Shown one piece after another: positions 1 to 7,124 of a stretch of DNA of 64,000 nucleotides. A program made the translations under genes and the position numbers. Position 1 is the first letter of the stretch; each line of letters begins with the position of its first letter. The notes under the pieces are model-generated. The model ran no database searches. It was given only the letters and a program-made list of their open reading frames with translations, and was not told the origin of the DNA. Location: positions 26,006 through 90,005 of the forward strand of contig QBVD01000062.1 in NCBI GenBank assembly GCA_003058525.1, in the 5' to 3' direction. This stretch comes from a gamma proteobacterium symbiont of Ctena orbiculata (GTDB taxonomy: Bacteria > Pseudomonadota > Gammaproteobacteria > Chromatiales > Chromatiaceae).

Positions 1-441
1 TGAGTACTCAAGCAGGTTCCCGATTATCTTATTAGATTGGCAAATGTCATTGCTCTTCAAAAGGTTCCATTCTGGTAGATCTTTCAAGGCAGTATATTTT
101 TGGTAAATGCTTAGATTTTTAATGCCTCTAAATTTATAAGTGTAATCAATTGGTTCATTATTCAAGTTTCGCCCGATAGGTAAGATCACTCCATTAGTTG
201 CGTCGTATGCAATAAAAACATTAGTTTTCTGAACAACAGCTGGTGGGGCGTCAATCCATATTTCTTTAACGCCTAAGTAAACAGATAGTAAAATAGCGCC
301 AATAGTAGGAAAAATTATGTGGATTGTTTTGTTATTAAAATCATTAATGTATAAAAAATAAGTTACAGCAATAAAAAATGAAACGATAATTATATAAAAA
401 AATATAACCATTTTTTTTCCATTTATTTCGAATGAGTACAT
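1..441 (-). CDS. Two-TM membrane protein, C-terminus cut by window edge
   Basis: An open frame runs from an ATG at 441 to base 1 without a stop (147 codons visible). It begins MYSFEINGKKM and then has two hydrophobic segments, about residues 11-30 and 37-50, followed by a soluble part with mixed charge. A second ATG at codon 11 is a possible alternative start. It lies 28 nt downstream of the gene at 470-1255 on the same strand, so the two are probably one operon. Base composition is clearly more AT-rich than the genes right of 2.1 kb. I do not recognise the family. Two N-terminal TM helices plus a soluble domain, downstream of a nucleotide-binding protein at an island end, would fit a membrane effector of a defence system, but that is inference. 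Confidence 0.6.
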   Translation of the reverse strand, partial: MYSFEINGKKMVIFFYIIIVSFFIAVTYFLYINDFNNKTIHIIFPTIGAILLSVYLGVKEIWIDAPPAVVQKTNVFIAYDATNGVILPIGRNLNNEPIDYTYKFRGIKNLSIYQKYTALKDLPEWNLLKSNDICQSNKIIGNLLEYS

Positions 442-469
442 ATAGTGACTTATGTGATTAACTGATGAT

Positions 470-1255
470 TTACTTTTTCTTATGAGGGGGTATTGGGTTT
501 TCTGGTACTACTCGATCATACATACTAAGGAGGCCTTTGCCTGGAAAAGGCGTAGCACCAATTCTCTTCATCCCAAACTTCACATTTGTGTCCTTGGAAT
601 CATCAGATGCTGAATCGCTTGGAAAACCTAGAGAATTGCTTAATATATCTGTACGGATGTCATTCCTAATCAGGTCATTATTTATCTGTTTTTGTTCATT
701 CTCTAGTTTAGTAACTCTATCCATTAGGTGGGCGATTAGTGCATCTTTTGGATCTCCAGTGTTTTTGAGAGATTCATAGCCTCTTGCACGTGTCACAGGA
801 TTTTGAACTTGGTAGTCTTTTTCTAACGTTGCTTTAATTTTCTGTTCTAAATCCTCTTTTGCTTTTTGATGAAATTTAGGGTTTGAAAGATTGTATTTGA
901 TGATCCTTTGGTCAATAACGTCAAATGGAGGCTCTTCATCTTCTGCAATCATGTGGATTGTAGGCTTTCCTTCAGCGTGACGGATACCAAGTTCGTAAAA
1001 GGCGTTTGCGTTATGACCTGTAAGATCAGCTATGACAAGGTCCGAATTAATAGTATCAAGTATTACTCTATCCGTGATTGTGCCTGGATCATCGACCTCA
1101 TCAGCCCTATATACTTTATAATTAAGGCTATCGTCACTAAAAGCCGGTTTTATTATGTACTCGAGAAGAATATCAGCTTTGTCCCTTTTCTCGGTACCCT
1201 CTTTACCAATCGGTCCAATCACAAAACATATTTTTTTTGTCTCATCCTCAGCCAT
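470..1255 (-). CDS. Nucleoside 2-deoxyribosyltransferase/TIR-like nucleotide-binding protein
   Basis: 261 aa from the ATG at 1255, chosen because AGGGA sits about 9 nt upstream; in-frame starts at 1279 (TTG) and 1264 are also possible. The N-terminal 140 residues have the pattern CFVIGPIG...D.LLEYIIKPAF...YRADEVDDPG.I...VI..I..SDLVIADLTG.N.NAFYELGIRHA..KPTIHMI. This matches the flavodoxin-like nucleoside deoxyribosyltransferase/TIR-like fold (the CFVI.PFG and ADLTG.N.NVFYELG motifs), often found as the sensor or NAD-nucleotide-acting part of bacterial defence genes. Residues of about 180-215 look helical or coiled-coil; the tail is basic (PHKKK). It leads a two-gene minus-strand operon with the 2-TM gene and lies in AT-rich DNA next to a tRNA-Ser fragment, consistent with cargo of an integrated island. 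A defence role is inferred from fold and place only. Confidence 0.7.
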   Translation of the reverse strand: MAEDETKKICFVIGPIGKEGTEKRDKADILLEYIIKPAFSDDSLNYKVYRADEVDDPGTITDRVILDTINSDLVIADLTGHNANAFYELGIRHAEGKPTIHMIAEDEEPPFDVIDQRIIKYNLSNPKFHQKAKEDLEQKIKATLEKDYQVQNPVTRARGYESLKNTGDPKDALIAHLMDRVTKLENEQKQINNDLIRNDIRTDILSNSLGFPSDSASDDSKDTNVKFGMKRIGATPFPGKGLLSMYDRVVPENPIPPHKKK

Positions 1256-1332
1256 ATTAATCATCCCTACTAACTGCAATAAAAAAATATACCATGGGGT
1301 ACATATAATAAATGTATAAACACAATATTATC

Positions 1333-1350
1333 GTAAGTAAAAATACTTAC
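1333..1350. promoter_or_regulatory. Palindromic operator candidate upstream of island operon
   Basis: GTAAGTA (1333-1339) and TACTTAC (1344-1350) form a perfect 7-bp inverted repeat with an AAAA spacer, in AT-rich DNA about 80 nt upstream of the ATG at 1255. A dyad of this kind is a typical site for a small dimeric repressor. No matching regulator gene is visible in the window. Confidence 0.35.
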
Positions 1351-1536
1351 AATAATTAGGGTAAACCCTTATAATCAACTCATATTTGACTCACCTTTGT
1401 ATACATTGCAACCAGGAAGATCGGTGAAGGTGGTTTTTAAATTTTGAAATAGCCATATGTGGGCAAAAACTTTGTCCAAAATTGGTCCACTGAAGTTCAA
1501 AAACTCACAAATGTATGCAATAATCACCAATTGTAA

Positions 1537-1575
1537 GTTATTGATATTTCTTTAGTGAGTTATTGTATGTTATTG
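1537..1575 (+). repeat. Three GTTATTG direct repeats beside the tRNA fragment
   Basis: The heptamer GTTATTG occurs at 1537-1543, 1559-1565 and 1569-1575, directly on the island side of the tRNA-Ser fragment. Clustered short direct repeats next to a core site resemble arm-type binding sites of tyrosine integrases. The sequence is AT-rich, so chance repetition cannot be excluded. Confidence 0.3.
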
Positions 1576-1593
1576 TAATATATGGGGAAAGTA

Positions 1594-1655
1594 GGTCTTG
1601 AAAACCGTTGAGGGTTAGTAGCCCTCCCAGGGTTCGAATCCCTGCCTCTCCGCCA
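1594..1655 (+). pseudogene. tRNA-Ser(UGA) 3' fragment, probable island attachment site
   Basis: The segment has the 3' part of a serine tRNA: anticodon loop CTTGAAA with UGA at 1599-1601, long variable arm GAGGG/CCCTC (1610-1614, 1622-1626), T arm CAGGG-TTCGAAT-CCCTG (1628-1644), acceptor strand CCTCTCC, G73 and an encoded CCA (1653-1655). The matching 5' acceptor strand GGAGAGG, the D arm and a proper 5' half are absent; the outer two pairs of the anticodon stem already mismatch. This is the usual footprint of integrase-mediated insertion into a tRNA gene, where the 3' part is duplicated at the far end. The intact tRNA-Ser is expected left of this window. Confidence 0.8.
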
Positions 1656-1691
1656 ATTAAAAAGGGGCCCAAATGGCCCCTTTTTAATTGG
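1653..1691. terminator. Perfect hairpin terminator after the tRNA fragment
   Basis: A 17-bp perfect stem (1653-1669 with 1675-1691) has a 5-nt loop, a GC-rich GGGGCC/GGCCCC core and an A-run/T-run on either flank, so it can work in both directions. It begins at the CCA of the tRNA fragment, so it is the native terminator of the tRNA-Ser gene. Confidence 0.85.
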
Positions 1692-2095
1692 CGGCGCGGC
1701 AGGATTAGATTCGAACCCTTCGTTCGACAAGGCGCGTAGCGCCGCAGGACGCCGAGCATAGCGAAGGCGCCCCGAAGGGGTGAGCCTGCTTTAGCAGGCG
1801 AATCAATCCCTGCCCATCCGTTGGCACCGCAAATTTCGTGTAGCCTCATGGCCCCCTCTTAGTATGGCGGCGCGGCAGGATTAGATTCGAACCCTTCGTT
1901 CGACAAGGCGCGTAGCGCCGCAGGACGCCGAGCATAGCGAAGGCGCCCCGAAGGGGTGAGCCTGCTTTAGCAGGCGAATCAATCCCTGCCCATCCGTTGG
2001 CACGGCAAACTTCGTGTAACCCCATGACCCCCTTTTTAATTGGCGGCGCGGCAGGATTAGATTCGAACCCTTCGTTCGACAAGGCGCGTAGCGCC
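1690..2095. repeat. 176-bp tandem repeat, two full copies and one truncated
   Basis: Units start at 1690, 1866 and 2042, a period of exactly 176 bp. The first about 139 bp of units 1 and 2 look identical; the last about 37 bp differ at several positions. Unit 3 stops after about 54 bp at 2095. Each full unit folds as a long stem (in unit 1, 1698-1713 with 1799-1814) enclosing GGCGC-gta-GCGCC, CCCC-gaa-GGGG and GCCTGC-ttta-GCAGGC hairpins. On the minus strand each unit has a T-arm-like GGGTTCGAATC followed by a CGCCGCCA end, so it may derive from tRNA-like sequence. Open frames of about 100 codons across it repeat the same peptide and are not believable genes. Confidence 0.85.
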
Positions 2096-2183
2096 CCCAT
2101 TAATTGGGAACTTCTCTTGAAATCAATCATCAATGCATCAATATTCACATAAAAAATTGAATACCTGACCTGGTGAATCGAAG

Positions 2184-3056
2184 ATGATGAGAATTGCGCT
2201 GTTTTTAGGTACTAATCTGGCAATCTTGATGCTGATCAGCATCACTTTCAGATTGCTCGGTATAGAGGGTCTGCTGTTGGAGAATGGGGTCGATCTCAAC
2301 CTCAATGCATTGCTGGTCTATTCAGCCGTTATCGGTTTTTCGGGTTCGCTGATATCGCTCTTTATCTCCAAATGGATGGCGAAACGCAGCATGGGTGTCG
2401 AGGTGATCGAGGCACCGGGAAACGAAGTCGAGAGATGGTTGTTCAATACCATTGAAAGGCAGGCGCAACAGGCCAATATCGGTATGCCGGAAGTGGGGAT
2501 TTTCGATCATGCCTCACCCAATGCTTTTGCCACAGGGTGGAACAAAAACAGTGCCTTGGTTGCGGTCAGCACCGGTTTGCTGCAGCAGATGAACAGGGAT
2601 GAGGTCGAGGCCGTGCTGGGGCATGAGGTCAGCCATGTAGCGAACGGCGATATGGTTACACTGTCATTGATACAGGGGGTGGTCAACACATTTGTCGTTT
2701 TCCTCTCCCGGGTCATAGGGCATACGGTTGATCGCATCGTATTCAAGACCGAACGCGGCTATGGTCCCGCCTTCTTCATCGTTTCCATGATTGCCGAGTT
2801 CGTTCTTGGGATCCTGGCGATGACGATAGTCATGTGGTTTTCCCGCTGGCGGGAGTTTCGCGCCGATAGAGGAGGGGCCGAGCTGGCGGGTAGGGAGAAG
2901 ATGATTGCCGCCCTGAGGCGTTTACAGCAGGCCCATGAGCCGGATTCACTGCCTGACGAGATAGCAGCATTCGCAATCAGTGCCGGTAAAGTGCAAAAGT
3001 TGTTTGCGAGCCATCCACCGCTGGAATCGCGGATCAAGGCACTCCAGTCTGAGTAG
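2184..3056 (+). CDS. htpX: Protease HtpX (M48 zinc metalloprotease)
   Basis: 290 aa, close to the 293 aa of E. coli HtpX, and begins MMRIALFLGTNLA as in that family. HtpX is an inner-membrane zinc endopeptidase that works with FtsH in membrane-protein quality control. Two TM helices (about 4-22 and 42-62) precede the catalytic domain; HEVSH at about 147-151 is the zinc/catalytic motif, two more TM segments follow (about 160-180 and 190-212), and the Glu of the EFRADRGGAEL segment supplies the third ligand. There is a tandem ATG at 2184/2187 and no strong ribosome-binding site. It is monocistronic and convergent with the RRM gene. It is the first host gene after the island and repeats. Confidence 0.97.
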   Translation: MMRIALFLGTNLAILMLISITFRLLGIEGLLLENGVDLNLNALLVYSAVIGFSGSLISLFISKWMAKRSMGVEVIEAPGNEVERWLFNTIERQAQQANIGMPEVGIFDHASPNAFATGWNKNSALVAVSTGLLQQMNRDEVEAVLGHEVSHVANGDMVTLSLIQGVVNTFVVFLSRVIGHTVDRIVFKTERGYGPAFFIVSMIAEFVLGILAMTIVMWFSRWREFRADRGGAELAGREKMIAALRRLQQAHEPDSLPDEIAAFAISAGKVQKLFASHPPLESRIKALQSE

Positions 3057-3176
3057 GCGATCAGCTGTCTGAAGTGCTTGATTTTGGGCGAAAATAACGG
3101 GGAGAGAGCAAATACCGAACCCTACCTGTGATCACAAAAATATCGTGCAGGTAATAGTGTTTATACTTGTTGCAAC

Positions 3177-3202
3177 GACAGGCCAGGAATACCCAGCCTG
3201 TC
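3177..3202. terminator. Hairpin between convergent htpX and RRM gene
   Basis: GACAGGC (3177-3183) pairs with GCCTGTC (3196-3202). A nearby ACCTG/CAGGT pair lies at about 3124-3152. There is no clean T-run, so termination strength is uncertain. Confidence 0.4.
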
Positions 3203-3260
3203 ATTGTTGGTAATTCAGTGTGGTGCTCAGGCCACCATCACAAGCGTGATGGGCAGACTG

Positions 3261-3542
3261 TTACCAGCGACCGCCACCACCACCACCAGAGCTGCGTTTT
3301 GGCTTATCCATAGCTTCATTGATTCTCAAGTCACGGCCCTGAAAGTCCTTGCCATTGAGCTGAGAGATCGCCTTTTCAGCATCACCTTGGCTCATTTCTA
3401 CAAAGGCAAATCCCCTTGAGCGACGGGTTTCTCGATCCAAAATAAGGTTTGCCGACTGCACCTCGCCAATGCCTGAGAAAAGCTCCCGGACATCATCTTC
3501 TGTGGCAGACCAGGGAAGGTTGCCAACATACAATTTAGTCAT
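3261..3542 (-). CDS. RNA-recognition-motif RNA-binding protein
   Basis: 93 aa single RRM protein of the bacterial/cyanobacterial Rbp type. RNP2 is LYVGNL (residues 4-9) and RNP1 is RGFAFVEM (about 43-50); the tail after residue 80 is glycine-rich and basic. Such proteins bind single-stranded RNA, and in other bacteria several are induced by cold. It stands alone, convergent with htpX, with a long untranslated stretch upstream (3543-4116 shared with the divergent response regulator). A TAGGA about 10 nt before the ATG is the likely ribosome-binding site. Confidence 0.92.
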   Translation of the reverse strand: MTKLYVGNLPWSATEDDVRELFSGIGEVQSANLILDRETRRSRGFAFVEMSQGDAEKAISQLNGKDFQGRDLRINEAMDKPKRSSGGGGGGRW

Positions 3543-4116
3543 CTATCTACATTCCTAACAAAATATATTCATATGTCCAGGGTCTGAAGGTCCCATGCAA
3601 ACCTGCCAGACAGACCGTGAACGCTAAATGGCACGGCTTTTCATCTACCTTGCCTGAGCCTGGAAACCGAAGGATGCCGATTCTCGACCTGAAGAAAATC
3701 AAATGAGGAAGCGGTTATGGGTCTGTTTCGTAGCGTATTCAGATCATACCCCTGAATAAAACAATATGCTAATGATTTTTTTATAAAAATCGTCATGGAT
3801 AATGTATGTTAATTTTGTCCCAAATCAGCTTGAATGTAGACTGCTGCAGAAATTGTTCAGAGACTTTATCAGACCTTTCGGAAGTGTTTGAGGTGGGTAG
3901 ACCAGTGGCAGAGTCGAGAACAGGTCTTATTGCGGACTCTATTATCTTATGAGATTTCTGGGATTTAAGATTCCATTAAGGAATCAGGGCTAATTTGAGA
4001 AAACTGGGTTCAAGGCACGAATAAGCAACAGATTAATGAAAATATTCAAAAGTAATCTTTGATTAATTCAAAGCCACCATAGGATTTAAGTAACTGACTT
4101 AAATGAGAGTTTAAAG
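3543..4116. promoter_or_regulatory. 574-bp divergent intergenic region with dyad at 4084-4104
   Basis: No credible gene is visible here. ATTTAAGT (4084-4091) and ACTTAAAT (4097-4104) form an 8-bp inverted repeat with a 5-nt spacer ending 12 nt before the response-regulator ATG, a plausible autoregulatory site; a further TTTAA follows at about 4111. Another short dyad, GATTCC/GGAATC, lies at about 3968-3985. The region must also hold the promoter of the RRM gene. Confidence 0.4.
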
Positions 4117-4785
4117 ATGCGTATCCTGCTGGCGGAAGATGATCAATATCTGGGCGAAGGGTTGGCGCTGGGATTGAAACAGCTTGGGCACACCGTAGAC
4201 TGGGTCAAGGACGGTATGGCTGCAGAACAGGCCTTGTCAACCGAAAACCTGGATGCAGTGATTCTTGATCTGGGCCTGCCAAGGCAGGATGGGCTGCATG
4301 TATTGCAAAAGTTGCGTAAACAGGGCAAGGATCTTCCAGTGCTGGTCCTGACAGCCCGCGATGCGGTTGAACAACGCATCGAGGGTCTTGATTCAGGGGC
4401 TGATGACTATGTTGTCAAACCCTTTGATCTGCTGGAAGTCAATGCGCGATTGCGTGCGATTACAAGGCGCCGCGAAGGGCGTTCGGCTTCGGTCATCACT
4501 TATGGTGACCTGGTACTGAACCCTGCAGCACGCAGTCTCACCAAGGCCGGTGAAGAGATAATGCTGGGCGCGAGCGAATTTGCCGTTTTGGAGTCATTGC
4601 TGACTCATCAGGGGCGCATACTCTCCCGGCAGGTATTGGAAGAGGCGTTGTATGGTTGGGACGAGGGTGTGGAAAGTAATGCTGTAGAGGTCTATATACA
4701 CCATTTACGCAAGAAGTTGGGCAAGGATCTTATCAGGACCGTTCGCGGAGTCGGTTACACTATCCAGAAGTTGGTTCATCAATGA
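4117..4785 (+). CDS. OmpR-family response regulator (QseB/PmrA-like)
   Basis: 222 aa. Receiver domain about 1-115: acidic pocket EDD near the N-terminus, phosphoacceptor Asp in VILDLGLP (about 51), Thr in LTARD and Lys in KPFD. A winged-helix DNA-binding domain follows, about 125-220, ending in the TVRGVGYTI motif. It is closest in look to QseB/TctD/PmrA. It lies 9 nt upstream of its histidine kinase. A dyad directly upstream of the ATG suggests autoregulation. The signal cannot be read from sequence. Confidence 0.93.
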   Translation: MRILLAEDDQYLGEGLALGLKQLGHTVDWVKDGMAAEQALSTENLDAVILDLGLPRQDGLHVLQKLRKQGKDLPVLVLTARDAVEQRIEGLDSGADDYVVKPFDLLEVNARLRAITRRREGRSASVITYGDLVLNPAARSLTKAGEEIMLGASEFAVLESLLTHQGRILSRQVLEEALYGWDEGVESNAVEVYIHHLRKKLGKDLIRTVRGVGYTIQKLVHQ

Positions 4786-4794
4786 GATTTAAGC

Positions 4795-6276
4795 GTGCAG
4801 CAGACCACTAACCTTTCGATACGCAGAAGACTCTTAATCAGTCTGATATCCACAATAGTCATCCTTTGGTTAATATCTGCCTATTTTGTCTTTCTTGCCG
4901 CGCACCATGAAGTAGAAGAGATCTACGATGCGACTTTGGCTCAGGAGTCCCGCATCCTTGCCACATTGATGCTTCACGAGGTGGAAGAGGATAATGAGGC
5001 GAGGGAAGACTTACAGAATCTTGTCAAGGAGTTAGGTGAGGATTTCATCAATGACTCTGCCTCATTCAAACTGTTTATTGATGAATTCATGGCTGATGAG
5101 AGTGAAAAGGATTATCTGACACTGGTACCTCGTGAGTATACAACCGGTCACCGTTATGAAGCGAAACTTGCCTTTCTCATAAAAGGGGTCAATGGAAGAA
5201 CCTACTTAAGATCAAATTTGCCGACCTCGTTTAACACATTTACCGAAGGTTATAACAATCAAATCGTGGATGGCAAACTGTGGCGGATGTACGGTTTGAA
5301 GGAACCCAGCGGTCAGTTCCATGTGCAGATCGGGGAATTGATGTCAGTCCGTCAAGAGACTGTGTCGGAGATCGTTTTCAACAGTTTGTGGCCGATAATC
5401 GTCTCATTGCCCTTCATTGGGCTGCTTATCTGGATCGTTGTGGGCGGCGGACTCAAACCGTTACAATCCATCGCCGATAAAGTTAAGAATAGGGATCCAA
5501 AATCACTAGAATCGATATCCACGCTTGGTGTGCCCAGAGAGGTCGTACCGATGGTGACCTCCCTAAATAGCCTATTCCGTCGGGTGCAGAGAGTATTAGA
5601 CAATGAGCGGAGGTTTACAGCGGATGCTGCTCATGAATTGAGAACACCGATTGCTGCATTGAAGACGCTGGCTCAGGCCAAATCACTTGCCGACGAAAAG
5701 AATGGGCATGGCAATTTTCTGAATCAAGTGATACGGGGAGTCGATCGTGCAACTCACTTACTGGAACAGCTACTGACCCTCGCCCGTATGGATAGTCGGT
5801 CCCTCGAGCATTCGCATGTAGATGAAGTGGACCTGCATGGTGAATCGATTAACATACTAGCATCATTGGGTGCGACAGCCCTGGCGAAAGATATCGAACT
5901 CGCCTATGAAGGTGCGGAACATCCTGTAATGGTGCCTGGTTATTCACCAGGCATACAGATTCTGTTAAGAAATCTTATCGACAATGCAATTCGCTATACA
6001 CCAGAAAAAGGGGAAGTGAGTGTAATATTGAATGAGCATGAATCAGATATTAAATTGGTTGTCATTGATACCGGTCCCGGCATTCCAGAGGAGAATCAAC
6101 AGGGGTTGTATCAGAGATTCAGGCGAGGGGAGGGTGCCAATAGTCAAGGAAGCGGACTTGGGTTATCTATCGTCAAACGTATTGTTGATTTGCATCATGC
6201 AACGATAGAAATGGCGAATCGAAGTGATCGTAGCGGACTTACCGTTACAGTTTCTTTTCCCAGGGCTCATGCATAG
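4795..6276 (+). CDS. Membrane sensor histidine kinase (QseC-like)
   Basis: 493 aa from a GTG at 4795; the ATG at 4782 leads to a stop after nine codons, so GTG is used, with GAGA upstream. TM1 is about 13-34, a periplasmic sensor region of about 165 residues follows with many acidic residues, then TM2 about 200-222. A HAMP-like linker leads to the dimerization helix with the H box AAHELRTPIAAL (about 282) and a C-terminal ATPase domain with the N box (NLIDNAIRYTP), G1 (DTGPGIP) and G2 (GSGLGLSIV). It phosphorylates the response regulator encoded just upstream. The ligand is unknown. Confidence 0.92.
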   Translation: MQQTTNLSIRRRLLISLISTIVILWLISAYFVFLAAHHEVEEIYDATLAQESRILATLMLHEVEEDNEAREDLQNLVKELGEDFINDSASFKLFIDEFMADESEKDYLTLVPREYTTGHRYEAKLAFLIKGVNGRTYLRSNLPTSFNTFTEGYNNQIVDGKLWRMYGLKEPSGQFHVQIGELMSVRQETVSEIVFNSLWPIIVSLPFIGLLIWIVVGGGLKPLQSIADKVKNRDPKSLESISTLGVPREVVPMVTSLNSLFRRVQRVLDNERRFTADAAHELRTPIAALKTLAQAKSLADEKNGHGNFLNQVIRGVDRATHLLEQLLTLARMDSRSLEHSHVDEVDLHGESINILASLGATALAKDIELAYEGAEHPVMVPGYSPGIQILLRNLIDNAIRYTPEKGEVSVILNEHESDIKLVVIDTGPGIPEENQQGLYQRFRRGEGANSQGSGLGLSIVKRIVDLHHATIEMANRSDRSGLTVTVSFPRAHA

Positions 6277-6323
6277 GATAGTAATCTATTTTGTCACCGG
6301 TTAACAATGACTGGCACCAAGAT

Positions 6324-7037
6324 TCAATCTGGTTGCTGGTGCTGATCACAGATTTTCTTTGCCATCACCAACAGATGCTCTAAATATCGAAGGCGTTTGT
6401 CTGACAGCTCAACCTTGTCTTTTAATTCCGAGTCTTCTTCACCATTATCGATGATATGAAAGGTGTCCTCAAAGAAAAAGACAAAGAAACTATCAAGAAA
6501 TCGAATCTCCCGGTTGGTGTCCATAATCAGATTATCAATGCCGAAAAGATCGATCATTTTTGGGTTGTCCGAGTTGCGCCAGGCTTGAGCCGCTTTGACG
6601 AAGCGGGCCAGCTGTATGCGGGCTTTTGGGTATCTGCACAACAGCTTCATCGCCTCTTCTTCATTCTGCTGATTCGCTATGTTGAACCATATATTGACTG
6701 CTTTTGCCAGGACCAAAATACTCGGCCTGCCGTTGATTTTGCTGACCACAAACAGGGCATCTGGGATGATTTCGTCGAGTGTTTCCTTCAATTGACGATA
6801 GTGACGAGCTAGCAGCCTCGCCTCACTGATAGTGTGGTCGGAAAATGGCCGTTTGATGACAAATTCCGTATAGATCACACCATCTTCAATGGATTCTGTT
6901 CCCTGCCGCTTATTGCTGCGCCATACTTCACAGTGGCTGCCAATAGTCGATACAAGGGTCGGTCGCAGGCGTTTTAGGTCGAGACAGGCAATATTTACTG
7001 ATATCTGGCCTCCATGCTTATTTTCATTATTCTGCAT
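6324..7037 (-). CDS. Uncharacterized protein, faintly kinase-like
   Basis: 237 aa, soluble, without signal peptide or TM segments. I do not recognise the family with certainty. The middle has an Arg/Lys-rich stretch (RPFSDHTISEARLLARHYRQLKE, given here in part as EARLLARHY), and about residues 162-185 read DLFGIDNLIMDTN...IRFLDSF, which resembles the catalytic-loop-to-DFG region of protein-kinase-like folds (N then D-x-F/S). A degenerate kinase-fold protein is thus possible. The gene stands alone, convergent with the QseC-like kinase (47 nt apart) and transcribed the same way as the hydrolase gene upstream. Confidence 0.75.
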   Translation of the reverse strand: MQNNENKHGGQISVNIACLDLKRLRPTLVSTIGSHCEVWRSNKRQGTESIEDGVIYTEFVIKRPFSDHTISEARLLARHYRQLKETLDEIIPDALFVVSKINGRPSILVLAKAVNIWFNIANQQNEEEAMKLLCRYPKARIQLARFVKAAQAWRNSDNPKMIDLFGIDNLIMDTNREIRFLDSFFVFFFEDTFHIIDNGEEDSELKDKVELSDKRLRYLEHLLVMAKKICDQHQQPD

Positions 7038-7124
7038 CTGGTTGGTACCTTCAACTCAGGGATAGATGAGAGAGAAAGGCTGCATGTATTGGGCGAAATG
7101 CCTCACAGCACTTTGTAGATTGTG

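Noticed and set aside
1690..2095. Possible CRISPR array
   Set aside because: The unit is 176 bp, with no separate short repeat and unique spacer, and no cas genes are near.
1538..2148. Two overlapping frames of about 100 codons across the 176-bp repeats
   Set aside because: Their translated peptides are repeats of each other (SPAKAGSPLRGAFAML...) and the DNA is a palindromic non-coding repeat.
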